A stretch of 56,702 nucleotides of DNA from IMG/VR virus record IMGVR_UViG_3300035670_000255, positions 1 through 56,702 of that record, one strand, 5' to 3'. This DNA comes from a virus. The stretch's first letter is position 1, and every line of letters starts with the position of its first letter. This document shows, one piece after another, positions 28,809 through 40,900 of this stretch. Under the pieces are notes generated by a model. It made no database searches. It was not told where the DNA came from and saw only the letters and a program-made list of their open reading frames with translations. The position numbers and the translations under genes are program-made.

Positions 28809-29767
28809 TAAATTTAATTCACATCGGAGACCTTGGTGGAATCAACTACCATAGGTTGATAGTCCCATTGCGCAGACTGCAATCACAGGGTGTTAATCTT
28901 CATTGGATTCAGTCACTTTCTGAACTCAAGGATATAAATCTTGATTTAGTAGATAACCTTATAGTTTCTAGAAAGGTTTCGGTAAACAATCACAAGGAGT
29001 TTAGCCGTATGCTAAAGAAGCACGGAGTACGCTTAATTCTTGATAACGATGACTACTGGGTGCTGAACCCAGAGAATCCAGCAAGAAAGTTATACGAGAC
29101 GTATTATGGACCAGACATTAAAAAGACAATCAAGATTGCTGATGTAATCTGGACTCCATCTACGTATTTAGCTAAACTGATGCAGGATGAGAATCCAAAA
29201 GCAACCATTGAATTTGTAAACAATGCAATCGACACTACAGAACAACAATGGGCCGAGCAATCCAAACGACGTTCTTCTACTGTTCGCTTTGGCTATGTTG
29301 GTGCTCTGGCTCATATACACGACGTCAAATCTATAGGATACGACTTCTCTAAAGTCTACACGTTTGGTGTGGAGGGGATGGAGTACGACGACATTTTAAA
29401 ATACGACAAGACATCGCCACCAAGAGATATTTGGAACTATGGAGAGCTGTATAAAGAGTTTGATGTTAGCCTTGTGCCGCTAGTAGGAAACAGATTTAAT
29501 TGGAGCAAGAGCGACCTTAAGATTACTGAGGCAGCAGCAACAAATACTGCTGTAATAGCCTCAAATACAAAGCCTTACAGTTCAACAATCATCCACGGAG
29601 AGACTGGTCTTCTAGCATCTAATCCAGAAGAATGGGCAGATTGTATTGAAATGATGGATAAAAAGCTAGCTAAGAAACTTGCAAGTAATCTGTATGAATC
29701 ATTGAAGGATTCGCCAGACCATAACCTCGATTTGGTAAACCAAAAGAGACTTAAATATTTAGTATGA
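28805..29767 (+). CDS. GT-B glycosyltransferase (family 4-like)
   Basis: 320 residues. N-terminal Rossmann half starts INLIHIGDLGGINYHRLIVP. The C-terminal half has the GT4 donor-binding pattern KSDLKITEAAATNTAVIA (glutamate in K-I-T-E-A) and HGETGLLASNPEEWADCI. Predicted to transfer a sugar from a nucleotide donor. It is followed by DUF3431 and UDP-galactopyranose mutase genes with four-base or one-base overlaps, so the donor may be UDP-galactofuranose and the acceptor a virion or host glycan. No membrane segment. Confidence 0.8.
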   Translation: MINLIHIGDLGGINYHRLIVPLRRLQSQGVNLHWIQSLSELKDINLDLVDNLIVSRKVSVNNHKEFSRMLKKHGVRLILDNDDYWVLNPENPARKLYETYYGPDIKKTIKIADVIWTPSTYLAKLMQDENPKATIEFVNNAIDTTEQQWAEQSKRRSSTVRFGYVGALAHIHDVKSIGYDFSKVYTFGVEGMEYDDILKYDKTSPPRDIWNYGELYKEFDVSLVPLVGNRFNWSKSDLKITEAAATNTAVIASNTKPYSSTIIHGETGLLASNPEEWADCIEMMDKKLAKKLASNLYESLKDSPDHNLDLVNQKRLKYLV

Positions 29768-30330
29768 TTGATTTAGTTGTAGCCTCTTACAAGGAAGATG
29801 TTTCTTGGATAAGTAAAACAAATGCAAACGTATGCCTTTACGATAAAGGAGAAAGAGGCATTGGAATCCCATTAGAAAACATTGGTCGCGAGGCACATAC
29901 TTACGTCCACCACATTGTAGAAAACTACAAGAACCTACCAGAGTGGACAGCGTTTGTTCAGGGCAATCCGTTTGACCACGCACCACACGTTCTCACTCTA
30001 ATCAATGACTTCGAAAAGATTTCTGGAGACAACAAGAAGGAGAAGTTTTACTTTCTAGGAAGGTCAATTGTTCAGTGCGACATCAATGGACTTCCTCACC
30101 ACGGAGGTCTTGACTTGGCTGGATTCCAAATAGCGCTGTTCGATAAGATTGCACAGATGGATATGATGTTTGTAGCTGGAGCTCAGTTCATTGTGCATCG
30201 GGACCTTATCAAGAACAAGAAGCTAGCATTCTGGAAACGGATGCTCAAGACATTTGAGGGAGACAGCTATCCAGATGCCCCTTGGTGTGCCGAGCGCTTG
30301 TGGACCTACATCTTCAACTACCACAAGTAA
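29764..30330 (+). CDS. DUF3431-like protein, possible glycan enzyme
   Basis: 188 residues. Opens IDLVVASYKEDVSWI, then NIGREAHTYVHHIVENYKNL, WTAFVQGNPFDH and GAQFIVHRDLI, ending ERLWTYIF. This order is that of DUF3431, a family found in sugar-modification clusters and suspected to be glycosyltransferase-like. Placed between a glycosyltransferase and UDP-galactopyranose mutase, with overlaps of four and one bases, so co-translated. Confidence 0.78.
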   Translation: MIDLVVASYKEDVSWISKTNANVCLYDKGERGIGIPLENIGREAHTYVHHIVENYKNLPEWTAFVQGNPFDHAPHVLTLINDFEKISGDNKKEKFYFLGRSIVQCDINGLPHHGGLDLAGFQIALFDKIAQMDMMFVAGAQFIVHRDLIKNKKLAFWKRMLKTFEGDSYPDAPWCAERLWTYIFNYHK

Positions 30331-31412
30331 TGTACGATTTTCTGATTGTAGGTGCAGGGCTGTACGGAAGCGTTTGTGCACGCGAGCTTACAGACAAAGG
30401 TTATAACGTTTTAGTTATAGACAAGCGCCCACACATTGGCGGCAACTGCTATACCTCACGTCAGAAGGGCATCGATGTCCACGTTTATGGTCCTCACATC
30501 TTCCACACATCCAACGAAGAGGTGTGGGAATACGTAAACAGATTTGCTAACTTTGAGCCGTACAAGTTTAGCCCAGTTGCCAACTACCTCGGCGAGCTGT
30601 TCTCTCTTCCGTTTAATCTTTGGACATTCAAGCAGGTTTACAACCTAAGCACACCCCAAGAGGTTAAGCAGAAGCTTGAGGAGATGAAAAAGTTCGACGA
30701 GCCAAAGAACCTTGAGGAGGTAGCCATCAACTCCATCGGTTGGCTGATGTACCAAAAATTGGTATACGGATACACCAAGAAGCAGTGGATGAGAGAGCCA
30801 AAGGAACTTCCTGCTGAAATCATCAAGCGACTTCCTGTACGTCTTACCTTCGACAACAACTACTTCAACGACAAGTATCAGGGCATACCTGTTGGCGGAT
30901 ACACCAGCATATTCGAACAGCTACTTGATGGCATCGAGCTCGAGCTTGGCGTAGACTTTAAGATGACCCACCACCGCATCAAGGCAAAGAACATCATCTA
31001 CACTGGTAAGATTGATGAGCTGTTCGACTATGATTACGGAGACCTTGACTACAGAAGCCTACGCTTTGAGCAGAAGACCTACCAGACCGACAACCATCAG
31101 GGCACTGCTGTGATAAACTACACCGACGACGTGACGAAGTTCACTCGTTCAATTGAGCACCGACACTTTGTTCGCAACGTAGACTCTGACGTTACGATTG
31201 TGACCAAAGAGTACCCATCGGAATACTTCCGAGGTGCCGAACCATACTACCCCGTTGACACTACACAAAACAGAATCAGGTACACCCAATACAAAGCAGC
31301 AGCAGACGCAGTTGATGGGCTACATCTTGGTGGACGATTGGCGGAGTACAAGTACTACGATATGCACCAAGTGATTGCTAGCGCTCTAGCTTTTTGTAAG
31401 AAGTGGGATTAA
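30330..31412 (+). CDS. glf: UDP-galactopyranose mutase
   Basis: 360 residues from ATG 30330 (TAATG with the previous gene). FAD-binding Rossmann GAGLYGSVCARELTDKGYNV (8-27) followed by VIDKRPHIGGNC. Family motifs YGPHIFHTSNEEVW and GYTKKQWMREP, and a C-terminal HLGGRLAEYKYYDMHQ that contacts FAD. The enzyme interconverts UDP-galactopyranose and UDP-galactofuranose using reduced FAD. Full length. Galactofuranose is a wall and capsule sugar, so the phage may modify its own fibres or the host surface. Last gene of the rightward operon; its end overlaps a leftward gene by four bases with no terminator. Confidence 0.93.
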   Translation: MYDFLIVGAGLYGSVCARELTDKGYNVLVIDKRPHIGGNCYTSRQKGIDVHVYGPHIFHTSNEEVWEYVNRFANFEPYKFSPVANYLGELFSLPFNLWTFKQVYNLSTPQEVKQKLEEMKKFDEPKNLEEVAINSIGWLMYQKLVYGYTKKQWMREPKELPAEIIKRLPVRLTFDNNYFNDKYQGIPVGGYTSIFEQLLDGIELELGVDFKMTHHRIKAKNIIYTGKIDELFDYDYGDLDYRSLRFEQKTYQTDNHQGTAVINYTDDVTKFTRSIEHRHFVRNVDSDVTIVTKEYPSEYFRGAEPYYPVDTTQNRIRYTQYKAAADAVDGLHLGGRLAEYKYYDMHQVIASALAFCKKWD

Positions 31413-31546
31413 CCTTGACCTACGCTTAATTTAGCGTAATTCTTGCTGTTCTTGCTCTTAGAGTACTTAGTCTTAGCGTGAACACCGGGGCGCTTCCTGC
31501 GTGCTTTGCGCAAGAACGTAGCCTTCATTTCTTTTACCTTAGCCAT
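31409..31546 (-). CDS. Very basic small protein, 45 residues
   Basis: ATG 31546 to TAA 31409. Extremely basic (FLRKARRKRPGVHAKTKYSK, then SKNSKNYAKL), ribosomal-protein-like in composition. Overlaps the spanin end by 13 bases and the glf end by four, tail to tail. Possibly nucleic-acid binding. Last gene of the leftward late operon that starts near 43803. Confidence 0.6.
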   Translation of the reverse strand: MAKVKEMKATFLRKARRKRPGVHAKTKYSKSKNSKNYAKLSVGQG

Positions 31547-31980
31547 CTAGTTACGTATCGAGTAGCCAAGATAAATAATAAAAGTGTTATAACAAGTATA
31601 AGCAGTGCGTCTTTTGCTTTGTCAAACCAACTTCTTGGACTTGGACGGAACTCAACAATAGGAACACGCACCTCTACGTCTCTTGTAATAGCGTAGGGCT
31701 TGACCTTTGTCTTTACAATGTACTTGTCTTGATACTTGATAATAGTTGTTTGAATAGTATCGTTCTCAACAACTACACTATCCTTCCCAGAAAAAGAAAC
31801 TGTATCCGCATATACAATCTCTTTTGTTACAACAGTGTCCGTTTTTACTATCACTCTTTCTTGTAGCAACGAAGGATTTAGCTGCGTTGCTCGATTCAAG
31901 TGCCAGTTCGCTCGCTTGTTGGCCGAGCACCCCACCATCAGAGTGCTCAGCAACAGGAAGACTATGCTCCATTTTTTCAT
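31534..31980 (-). CDS. Single-gene spanin (u-spanin) candidate
   Basis: 148 residues. N-terminal signal with lipobox LMVGC (Cys18 expected to be lipidated and placed in the outer membrane), a strand-rich middle (DTVVTKEIVYADTVSF, TTIIKYQDKYIVKTKVK), and a C-terminal inner-membrane segment (ALLILVITLLLFILA) with a basic end. Lipoprotein plus C-terminal membrane anchor in one chain is the defining layout of unimolecular spanins, which fuse the two membranes at lysis. Overlaps the giant gene by four bases. Confidence 0.75.
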   Translation of the reverse strand: MKKWSIVFLLLSTLMVGCSANKRANWHLNRATQLNPSLLQERVIVKTDTVVTKEIVYADTVSFSGKDSVVVENDTIQTTIIKYQDKYIVKTKVKPYAITRDVEVRVPIVEFRPSPRSWFDKAKDALLILVITLLLFILATRYVTRWLR

Positions 31981-34900
31981 TGTTCTTTTTGTGTGTATAG
32001 CTTCCTGACAACAGCGTAGAACTCTTCGTTAGGACGGAATCCAACTCCTCTGAGGTCGCGCATAACATCGTTAAACTCCTCAGGCTCAAGCTTTCCGAAC
32101 TTCTCGTAGAAGACTCTTGCTGCCTCACTCTGCGTGTCTGCAAATCTAATACTCATCAGGCTCTTGTCGGCATCAGAAGAAGCTATAGTATAGAAATATT
32201 TACGTCCTAAACGCTCTCTCTTCTCTGGCTTGACATCAGACAGAATCTTACCCAACTCCTCTTGGTAGCGCTTGCCATTCTTGTCAAAGTGGCCTTGCTC
32301 CTTGTGCTTCTTAGCAAGAGCTTTAATCTTCTCGCTAATAATGAAGTCCTCAGTAGATTCTTCGAGTTTAATCTCCCGCTCTACGCCCTGCTTCTTAATG
32401 TAGTCTCTCCAATTAGGGTTGGTAGAACGAACAAAGACCTTCTGAGCATTCTCCTTGATGCCTTTGAGCTCACGAGCAACTCGGTCTTCAGCCTTCTCCT
32501 CACGTTGCTTCTCAGACAAGTCCACGTCCTGTACGTTCATCACATCCGTAGCGGCACGAGCAGCCAAGTCAAGAACACCATACGCTACGCCAACAAGGAA
32601 GTTGGTGGTAGGATTGGTGATGATTGACTCTACGCCAGCCTTCAAGCGTGGTGCTGAGATATCTGGAATGTACTCTGACTCAGATGCCTTAGCGATAGCC
32701 TTGTAGAAAAACTCCACCTTATCGCTAGCCCTGCTCTCAGCGTATGGCTTAACCTGTCCGAAGATGTACTCAGGGACGATGGTAGCGTTTCTAAACGAGT
32801 CGTAGTTGAAGACAGACTTGGCAATCACCGAAGCGACTGGTATTCTGTTCATTAGGTCAAACGACTTGTCAATGCCGGGCACGAAGAATGGAAGCCCGTC
32901 GGCAGCATTCTCCCAAGCAAGACGAATCTCATCTTCGCTAAACTTCTTCGGCTTGCCGTTGATGGTAGAAGCCCAAGACTGAGCCAGCATCTCCAAAGGC
33001 ACCGTCAGAGGAAGCAACGCTTGTGGCTTCTTCAGTCGGATGTACTTGCGGTTTCCGTTCTCATCCTTAGTTGGTAACAGAATAACGTGGTATCTGTAGC
33101 GCATATAAGGGTCGATGTCGTCATAGTCGTCTCCGTAAGTAAGGATGTTGTAGAACACAAGTCCCATAATACCAGTAGCGTACTGGAAGAACTTGGCCGC
33201 AAACTTCTCTGGGTTGTCCTTGATTCCGTTAAACGTAGACATCGTGGCTTGGAAGGCTACGTTGAGGTATGGTGCAATAGCATCAAGGTCCTTAGTTAGC
33301 TTACCACCCTTGCTGAAGTCAACGATGTTACGAGCCTCAGCAGCAGCCATAAACTTAATCTTTTCGATTCCGTCTTTGGTTTTAGCCAAGTCAGGGTACT
33401 GCTCCTTGAGGTTCTTAATCATACGGCTGTACACCGCCAATCGGATACCAATTTCAAAGGTCTCACCAGTAAAGGCGATGCCCTTAGCAACCTTATCCCA
33501 ACGCTTAGCTAGGGTATACTCGAGTTTGTTCTTGTACTTCTCACGGAATCGGTACTCAGGACGGAACTCTTGGCTCATAAACGACATACCGCCACCGTGG
33601 GCAAAGTAGTCACGAACAAGGTCTTGGTCTGTCGCCTTAGAGTAGATACCCGTAGCGTAGTCCTTAGCCATCTTCAGCAGTGCGATAGGTAGGAAGGAAT
33701 CCTTGCCGTACACACGTCCACGAGCCAACACAACAGCCAATGATTCAGGTACCACCAGACCGAAGCCGAAGGTGATGTTGTATCCAGTAGCGAAGATGCG
33801 AAGGATTGGAGCTCCAGAAAGGGCGGACAGCACCTTCTTAGTTCTACTGCCAGCACCGAAGTAGCTTCTGTTGGTGTCGTTCCATTGCTCCACGAGGTCG
33901 TTGCGCAACTGGAAAGCACGAGTCTTACCCTTCTCCTTGTAGAAGACGTTGGTAAAGCCCTTGTCGGCATTTGCTACACGAGCATTGCCGTACTGGTCTG
34001 TTGCTGTTCTTCCATCGGGGAGCTCAATGTAGTTGGCGTTACGAGCGAAGTCAGCAGTATCAGGAGTAATCTCTGAAGCAAGCTCTGCATTTGCAAGGTT
34101 CTGGAAGCGCTTAGCCTCTGCCGACTTGTAGGCAAGAGACAGCAACATACGAGAGTCCATAAGCAGGTTACCTTCGCTACCCTCTTGAATGGCCTTTAGT
34201 ACGTCCTGCTTAAGCCCAGTTCCAGCTCTTGCAAATACCTCATCGTCAAGGTCTTCGAAGATTTTCTCAATGAACTTACGTGGCTCGTAGTCATCCTTAG
34301 AGAAGCGCTCGTAGGTAGCCTCATCAATAAGACCATTAACCTCGTAGCTCTTTAGGATTCCACGGAACTCAGTGAAGTAAGCATCGGCACGCATATTCAG
34401 CTTACCGAACTGAGTGGCTCCAAGCTTACGCTCCATAGCGGTGATGGCTTGGATAGCCTGTTCTCCGTTGAGACCTTTCGGGTGCTTAGGACGCTCAGCG
34501 TAATCAGACGCAATCTCTTTGAGTTTATCGCGCTGCTCACGAATATTCATCTTATCGTTCTCAAGTTCGCTGATGAACTTCTTGTCTGGACTCTTTCTAC
34601 TTTTCTCGCCCTTAATGAGTTCATCAATAGCCTTGATGTCAATACGCATCTTCTCCTCGAACGCATCAAGGTTTACCTCAGCTGTCTCCTTGCGCTTGTC
34701 CCAGTTAGAATCAATCTGGATAACACGACGCATAAAGATGATTTGGTCAAGGGCCTCTACCTCACCACGAGACAAGTCCTTGTAGATTTTCTTCTCCGCA
34801 CGATTGAACAAGTCTGTTGCATTCGCTTGGGCACCAGCACGAAGAGACATAAGGTTCTCTACGTAGTCAAGACCACCATCTACAAGAGCGTCACGGATAT

Positions 34901-37900
34901 CTGCTTGACGGTCAAGCCAAGCATTTTTAGAGAGAACACCCTTCTGTACTGCATTGAACAGCTTCATACGCTCAGCGTACTCCTTGTCCGAATCGTAAGA
35001 TGCCTTAGCTACCTTCTCAAGAGCAGCGTCTTCTGCGCTTTCCTCCAAAGGAGACAGCTTGATACGCTTAGAGAATTGAACAGCTGACTTAGTGAACTGA
35101 GTGGGGCTGTTTAGGTTAGTGAAGATTTTAGGTATAAAGATTGTTTCGCCTCTCATGCCGTATGCATTAAACATACTTATGAACTCCTCAACGTACTCAT
35201 CTTCACTCATTCCGAGTTCGTCAGCCTTTTCCTCAATTTCTGGAAGCGTGATGACTTCACGTCCGCCAAAGTCTTGAAGAATGCGCTGTTCGATTTCTTC
35301 TGGCTCAAGGCTCTCACCTTCTGAATCCATAAGCGCAATGTACTTCTCGTACTGCTTATTTGGTATAGCGTAAAGCGTACCCAATGATGCATAGTGGTCA
35401 GACACAAGTGTCTCATCGTGAACCTTAAGGGCAAACTCACGACCAACCTTCTTGACGTAGGCCAAGTTGTTTAGAGCAATACGGCGTGCTCCATCGGTAC
35501 GCTCATCAAACTTGTGCGACTTCTCCTGAATGTCAAGGGCTGTCTTGTACTCCTTAGAGTCCTTGTCGGCAGCCTTTAGTATCTCATTGACCTTGTTAGA
35601 GAAAGCTTCATAAAGAGGGTGGCTCTTGTTTTCTCCAGCAGCATTGAACTCAAGCGCAGCATACTCGATGTCTGGGAATATTTTTGGAATAAGCTCCACT
35701 GTTCTAGCAAACACTGGGAACGCATTTAGATATGGCGGTACGTTTTGGTACTTAAATACATTAGACTCATATCCTACGGTAATATTGTTTGCTGTAGGGT
35801 TGTACGTCAAATTAAGAGTATAGGTGTCCTTGAGTCCTTTTTGCTTTAGATTGGTCTGTTTGCCAATACCAACTCCGCCATCAAACTCATCTGGCACAAC
35901 GTCAAGACCCATATAGTCTTTCGGGAACTGCCATACATAGTCGAATGAAAGGGTTCTGTCATAAAGCTTAGAGTCAGTCATCACCTTGCTGCCCATATCG
36001 GCAATGGTCATCTCAAGGTCAGCAATAGAAACAGCTCCCTTAGATTCGATTTCCTTCAGGCGCTTCTCGAGATTGTTTTCAGTATTGCTGGCTAGTTTGA
36101 TGTAATCATCAAGAACTGTTCTTGGCTCTGAGAAGAAATCATCTACAGATACTTCTTCGCTAACTTCAGCCTCAAATACCTTGTATCCGCCAAGACCATT
36201 AACTGGCTTTACCTTAAACACAGGCATAGAAGGCTGATAGCCAATCTCGTCAAGTATTGACTCAAGTGACTCTTTGAAGTCTGGGAATAAATTATCGGCA
36301 AGACCATCCATCATATAGTTGGGGTCCTTGAATGTCTTGATGGCAAGCTTGCCTACAACCATTTCAATATTTTCACTCAGGGCAGCTAATGCTTCATCCT
36401 GTTCCTCAGAGAGTGGGCTTCCAGTTCTTGCGTCGACTATTTCGCCTCCGTCAACTTTAAACTTGTGAAATGAATCATCGGTTGCTGATTCAACATCGCC
36501 TTTCTTGCGAACATAAAGGATACCTTCTTTAGAATCAGCCTCAATCTTATCAAGCAGTTCTTGACTAAGCTTGCTTACGATTGGCCTTTCCGTCTTAATA
36601 TATGTGTCAACATATTCTGAATTAGGAATAAGCGCGACTAGTTTTCCGAATATCGGATTATTCTTTAGTGTTGACTCAGTTTTTTTAATATTTAAAATCC
36701 CTATATTCGACATCCTAACGGCCAAGGATATATCGTTTATAGCGTTGGCTTTGAGTTGATTAAGAGCATCAATGCTCATCTCGAAAGAGCCATACTCGCC
36801 ATCATACCCACCCGGGTTGTAAGGAGAGCTAAACGCCTGATAAGTATACTCTTTACTGTCTAAAAAACTATGGAATATCTTAGCATAAAGAATAGCGTCT
36901 GGATTAAGAGTAATAGAGCCAGTCTTGAAAACAGTGGACTGTTCATCCATCACGTTGGCCATCTCTACAGCATCAGCAGAGTTTTCCTTGCTGTCAACCT
37001 TCGCCTTTAGTGAAGCGATGATGTTGTTCTTGGCCTCCTCAATTGTTTTCGCCTTGTAGTCACTGAACGCAGGAACCTCGCTAGCGCTCTTGAGCAAATT
37101 AGCAAAGTCATCAAGACGTGAGCCAACAGTAAACTCCTGAATGGTCAAAGGCGTAGGACGCAACTGTTCCTCCAGTTCTGGCTTAGCAGCATCAACAACC
37201 TGTTTGACAGAGTTAATCTCAGCTAAGTTATCATCGAAGTTGTCACGGATGTAAGTCTGGAACGCATCAGCCAAAGCCGTGTATGCAAGAGACTCACGAA
37301 TCTCCTTGTCGTTCAAATCAACAGTCTCGTAGACCTTCTTTCCCTTTGTCTTGCCAAACAGACCTTCTGCCTGAGCAATATCAAGCATCTGCTGGTACTC
37401 ATCAATTGCCATATTGACAATCGGGTCAGAGCCGCTCTTACCACGCACAATGCTTGACATAATCGTGTTGAAGGCATCAGCGCTGTTCTCCTTCAGCATC
37501 TCGATAAACACTGCGCTATATCCGTAGATTGATTGGTCTACGTTTCTTGCGGCAGCGTTGATTACGATGTACTTGTCGGACTTTAGGTCCTTAGGAATGT
37601 TGTAGCCTTTCTTGCGGAACCCTTCAACAGCATCAACTGGCATCATCTGGTCGGTAATCGTTCCAGTGCGCAAATCGGGGAAGTTAAAGAATCCAACCTT
37701 AGAGGCGTAGTTGAACTTCTTGTCGTTGACAACAACGAACGGAAGCTTCATCTTAACCGACAGCTTTTCAATCAGCGGCAAGACATTTGACAGGGCGGGG
37801 TTCAGGTTTTTGATTTCGGCAGCAGGAACAATGTCTTCGTTGATGTCGACACGAACCTCTGCGTCTTCCGACATAAAGCGTCGGATAATGTTTTGCTTCT

Positions 37901-40900
37901 CCTCGCGAGTAGAGAACTGGTACTTGTTAAGGGCGCTACGAACAAGTGCACCCTTGTCAATACGGACAGCCTTACCTGCTGCAAAACTGTTGCGCATCTC
38001 GGTAAGGAAGTCAAGTAGCTCCTTCTTGTTTTGGATTCGCTTGGTTACACCGAGAAAGTTCAAGATTCTGTTAATCAGATTCTTAACTCTGTCCATAAAC
38101 GATGGACTCTGGTCGAGCAAGTCAAACAGCTCTGGGTCAGAGAACTGAGCAGCAAACTCAGTTACAATTTCCTTAGCGTCACCACTCTTTAGAACCACAC
38201 GCATACGACGCATAGCCGCAGTACGGGCAAGAGCGTCAGGAGCAGTCTCAACAAGTTTGCGAATCTCATTGGTGAGTCTGTTAGCAAACAGAGTATCCTT
38301 AGCCACCAACGCATCTACGATTGGGTGGATGATTTCGTGACGAATTACACGGAACTCGTTCTTGCTAATCTCCTTATCGGTAGTAGGCTCAATGAGTACG
38401 TGGATTTCGTTATTAGCCGCATCGTAGTAGCCCTCAATGTCTCCAGTGCGCTGCTCCTCAGCAAGAGTGCTGTCAATAGACTCCTGAGTGTAGTGCGCTA
38501 CGAACTTTACGTCTGGTGCCACATTAAACAATACGCTCAGGTATCGGTCAATGACATTAGCTGTCTTTGGCGACACACCTTTGAGCTTAGCTCCAATTGC
38601 AGCAACCTCGAGGTCTTTCTTCGCGTCTGCCTCATCTCTAGTGAGTTGCGTTGGCTTTGTCTCTGGTTTAACTGGGCGCTTCTTGGGCTCAACCTTGCGC
38701 TTCTTCTCTACACGGCGAGTAACAGATTCATATGCCTGCTCGAAGTCGTACTGAGGCACATCTCCAAGCTGTTCAATCTGTCCCTGAATAGCAATATCAA
38801 GAGCGAGGTTAGCATCTTCAGCCGTCTCACGAAGCTTAGATATCTTAGCCAGCTCTTCCGTGCGGTTAAGGATAACGAATGTCTGAGGAGAAACATCCTG
38901 ACCAAGCGGAGTACGCTTGCGAACACGTACACCCATAATGCGGCCATTGTCGTCAAAAATTGACTCAACGTACTCAACATCAGATGTTCTAGGGAATGCA
39001 TCTACAACCCTGCGTTGCTCAATACGAACAACACCATCTCCCCAAGTCTCTCCTTTGTTTTGTGCAATCTCCTCTGGTGCAGCACGTCTATATGTTACAA
39101 CATCTACGTTGCCATCGGGTTGTACCTCAAGGAAAGAAAGAGCACCATAGCGCTCGTCTCCTACTCGGACGGGAGCAAACTGGAGTCGCTCTTGGAGGGG
39201 GAGTTTGTCCACCCTTTCTGCTTTTGGACGTTCAACTCTTTTAGGAGCTCCAACTGGGACTCTTTCGGTAACGTCTTCAGCAATAATCTCTGTTTTGTTG
39301 TCATAGTAGTCAATTTCATCAAAAAGTTCGGTAAGTAGTTCGGTAGCTGCATCACGTTCAGCACCTTCAGGCATAGAATCCAATCGGCCAATAGCCTCAA
39401 GAATCTGTTCTTGTGCAGCATCAGCATCTTTAATATCTACAAAGTTGCCTTCCTGCATTTGCTGGAATATGGGCAACTCAGCGATTTGAGATACCTCTGC
39501 TTCGTAGTTGGTGGTTACTTCTTCAACCCCTTCTTCGACAGGTACTTGAAGAACTCCACCTGCTTCAGGCGCTTCTGTGCCTGCTCCTTCGATAGGTTGG
39601 GCTTCGACAACGGTTTCCCCTTGGACGACACCACTTGGTACCCCTGCTTCTTGCGTAGTATCATAGCGTTGAGATATTGTTTTGATTTGGTTGTACGTGT
39701 CCATCATCTTGGACGCGAGAATGTCTTTAGCTGTCTCGTCTTCTGAGGCAAGGCGCTGCTGTGCCATATCCTCAAGCTCCAAGCTCAAAGCGTAGGTCGT
39801 AGCTCTATCCTCTGGAGTCATTGACTCGAAGTACTGGACGCTTGACTTCATCTCACCATTGCGACGCTTGGTGAGCTCTAAGATGTCATTAGCAATAACT
39901 TGTCTGTCAGCAGCTGTGGGAGCCTGTAACAGCTCTTCTTTGCGCTTCTTGATGGCGGCATCAATCTTCTTTACCTCGAAGTTTCTACCCATCTTGTTAG
40001 CCAAGACAATGGGGACCTCAACAGCAACAGTGGGGGCTGTCAATACTCCAGCCATACCTACACCAGCAGCAGCAGAACGGATAAATGCATCAAGCGCACC
40101 ATCAAGACTTACGTCTGTTCCTTGAGCAACAGCATCGTTTACGTACTGAGTTACGCCAGTGATACCTTCACCGATAGCGTTCTCTGATACGTTGAGTGTT
40201 CCGTTGTAAACAAGGCCTTTAAAGTACTGAGAAAGAGCCTTTTGTGACGCTTCTTTTGTCGCGCTGACAGCAAGGCCACGCAAAGCTCTTGTTGCAGCGC
40301 GAGCTCCAGCAAGTTCACCAACGCCCTCAGCTAGTCCAGATATGCCAACATAGCCGAGTTGTCCCATTGGTTCAAGTTTCTTAAACCACTCTTCGTCCTT
40401 GACCTCGCCATATACCTGAGCCGCAGACAAAGAAGACAGCATTGCAAGTCCAGCCATTGGATTCTGAAGAGACGCTGGACCAGCTGCAAGCATAATCGGG
40501 GCGCTCTCAGCAGTAGTATTTAATGCAATGCGAGCAGCGTTAGAAAACTCAGAATCTTTAAGTGAATCAAAAAAGTCCTGCTCAAACTGAGTCGTATTCC
40601 TACGCATCTCATCGTCAAACAATGCATCAGAGATTTCATAAGGAATTCCAAACTGGTCAACTTCAATGCCTACAACAGATTGTAAGCCTCTAATAATACC
40701 GCGACCGCCTCTTGCAAGAGCAGCAGCTGCATCGAGGGCAAAGTTTTGGTCATTGAATCGCTTGTCTCCAGACAAGTCCATACCAACGCCTTCATTAAGC
40801 CAGAGGTCTGTCTCTAGCTTCTTTAGGTACTCTTTATCTTGACGCTTGTCTTCTGGAACGGCCTCAAGGATAGTGCCTTTTATAGACTGCTGTAGCTCGT

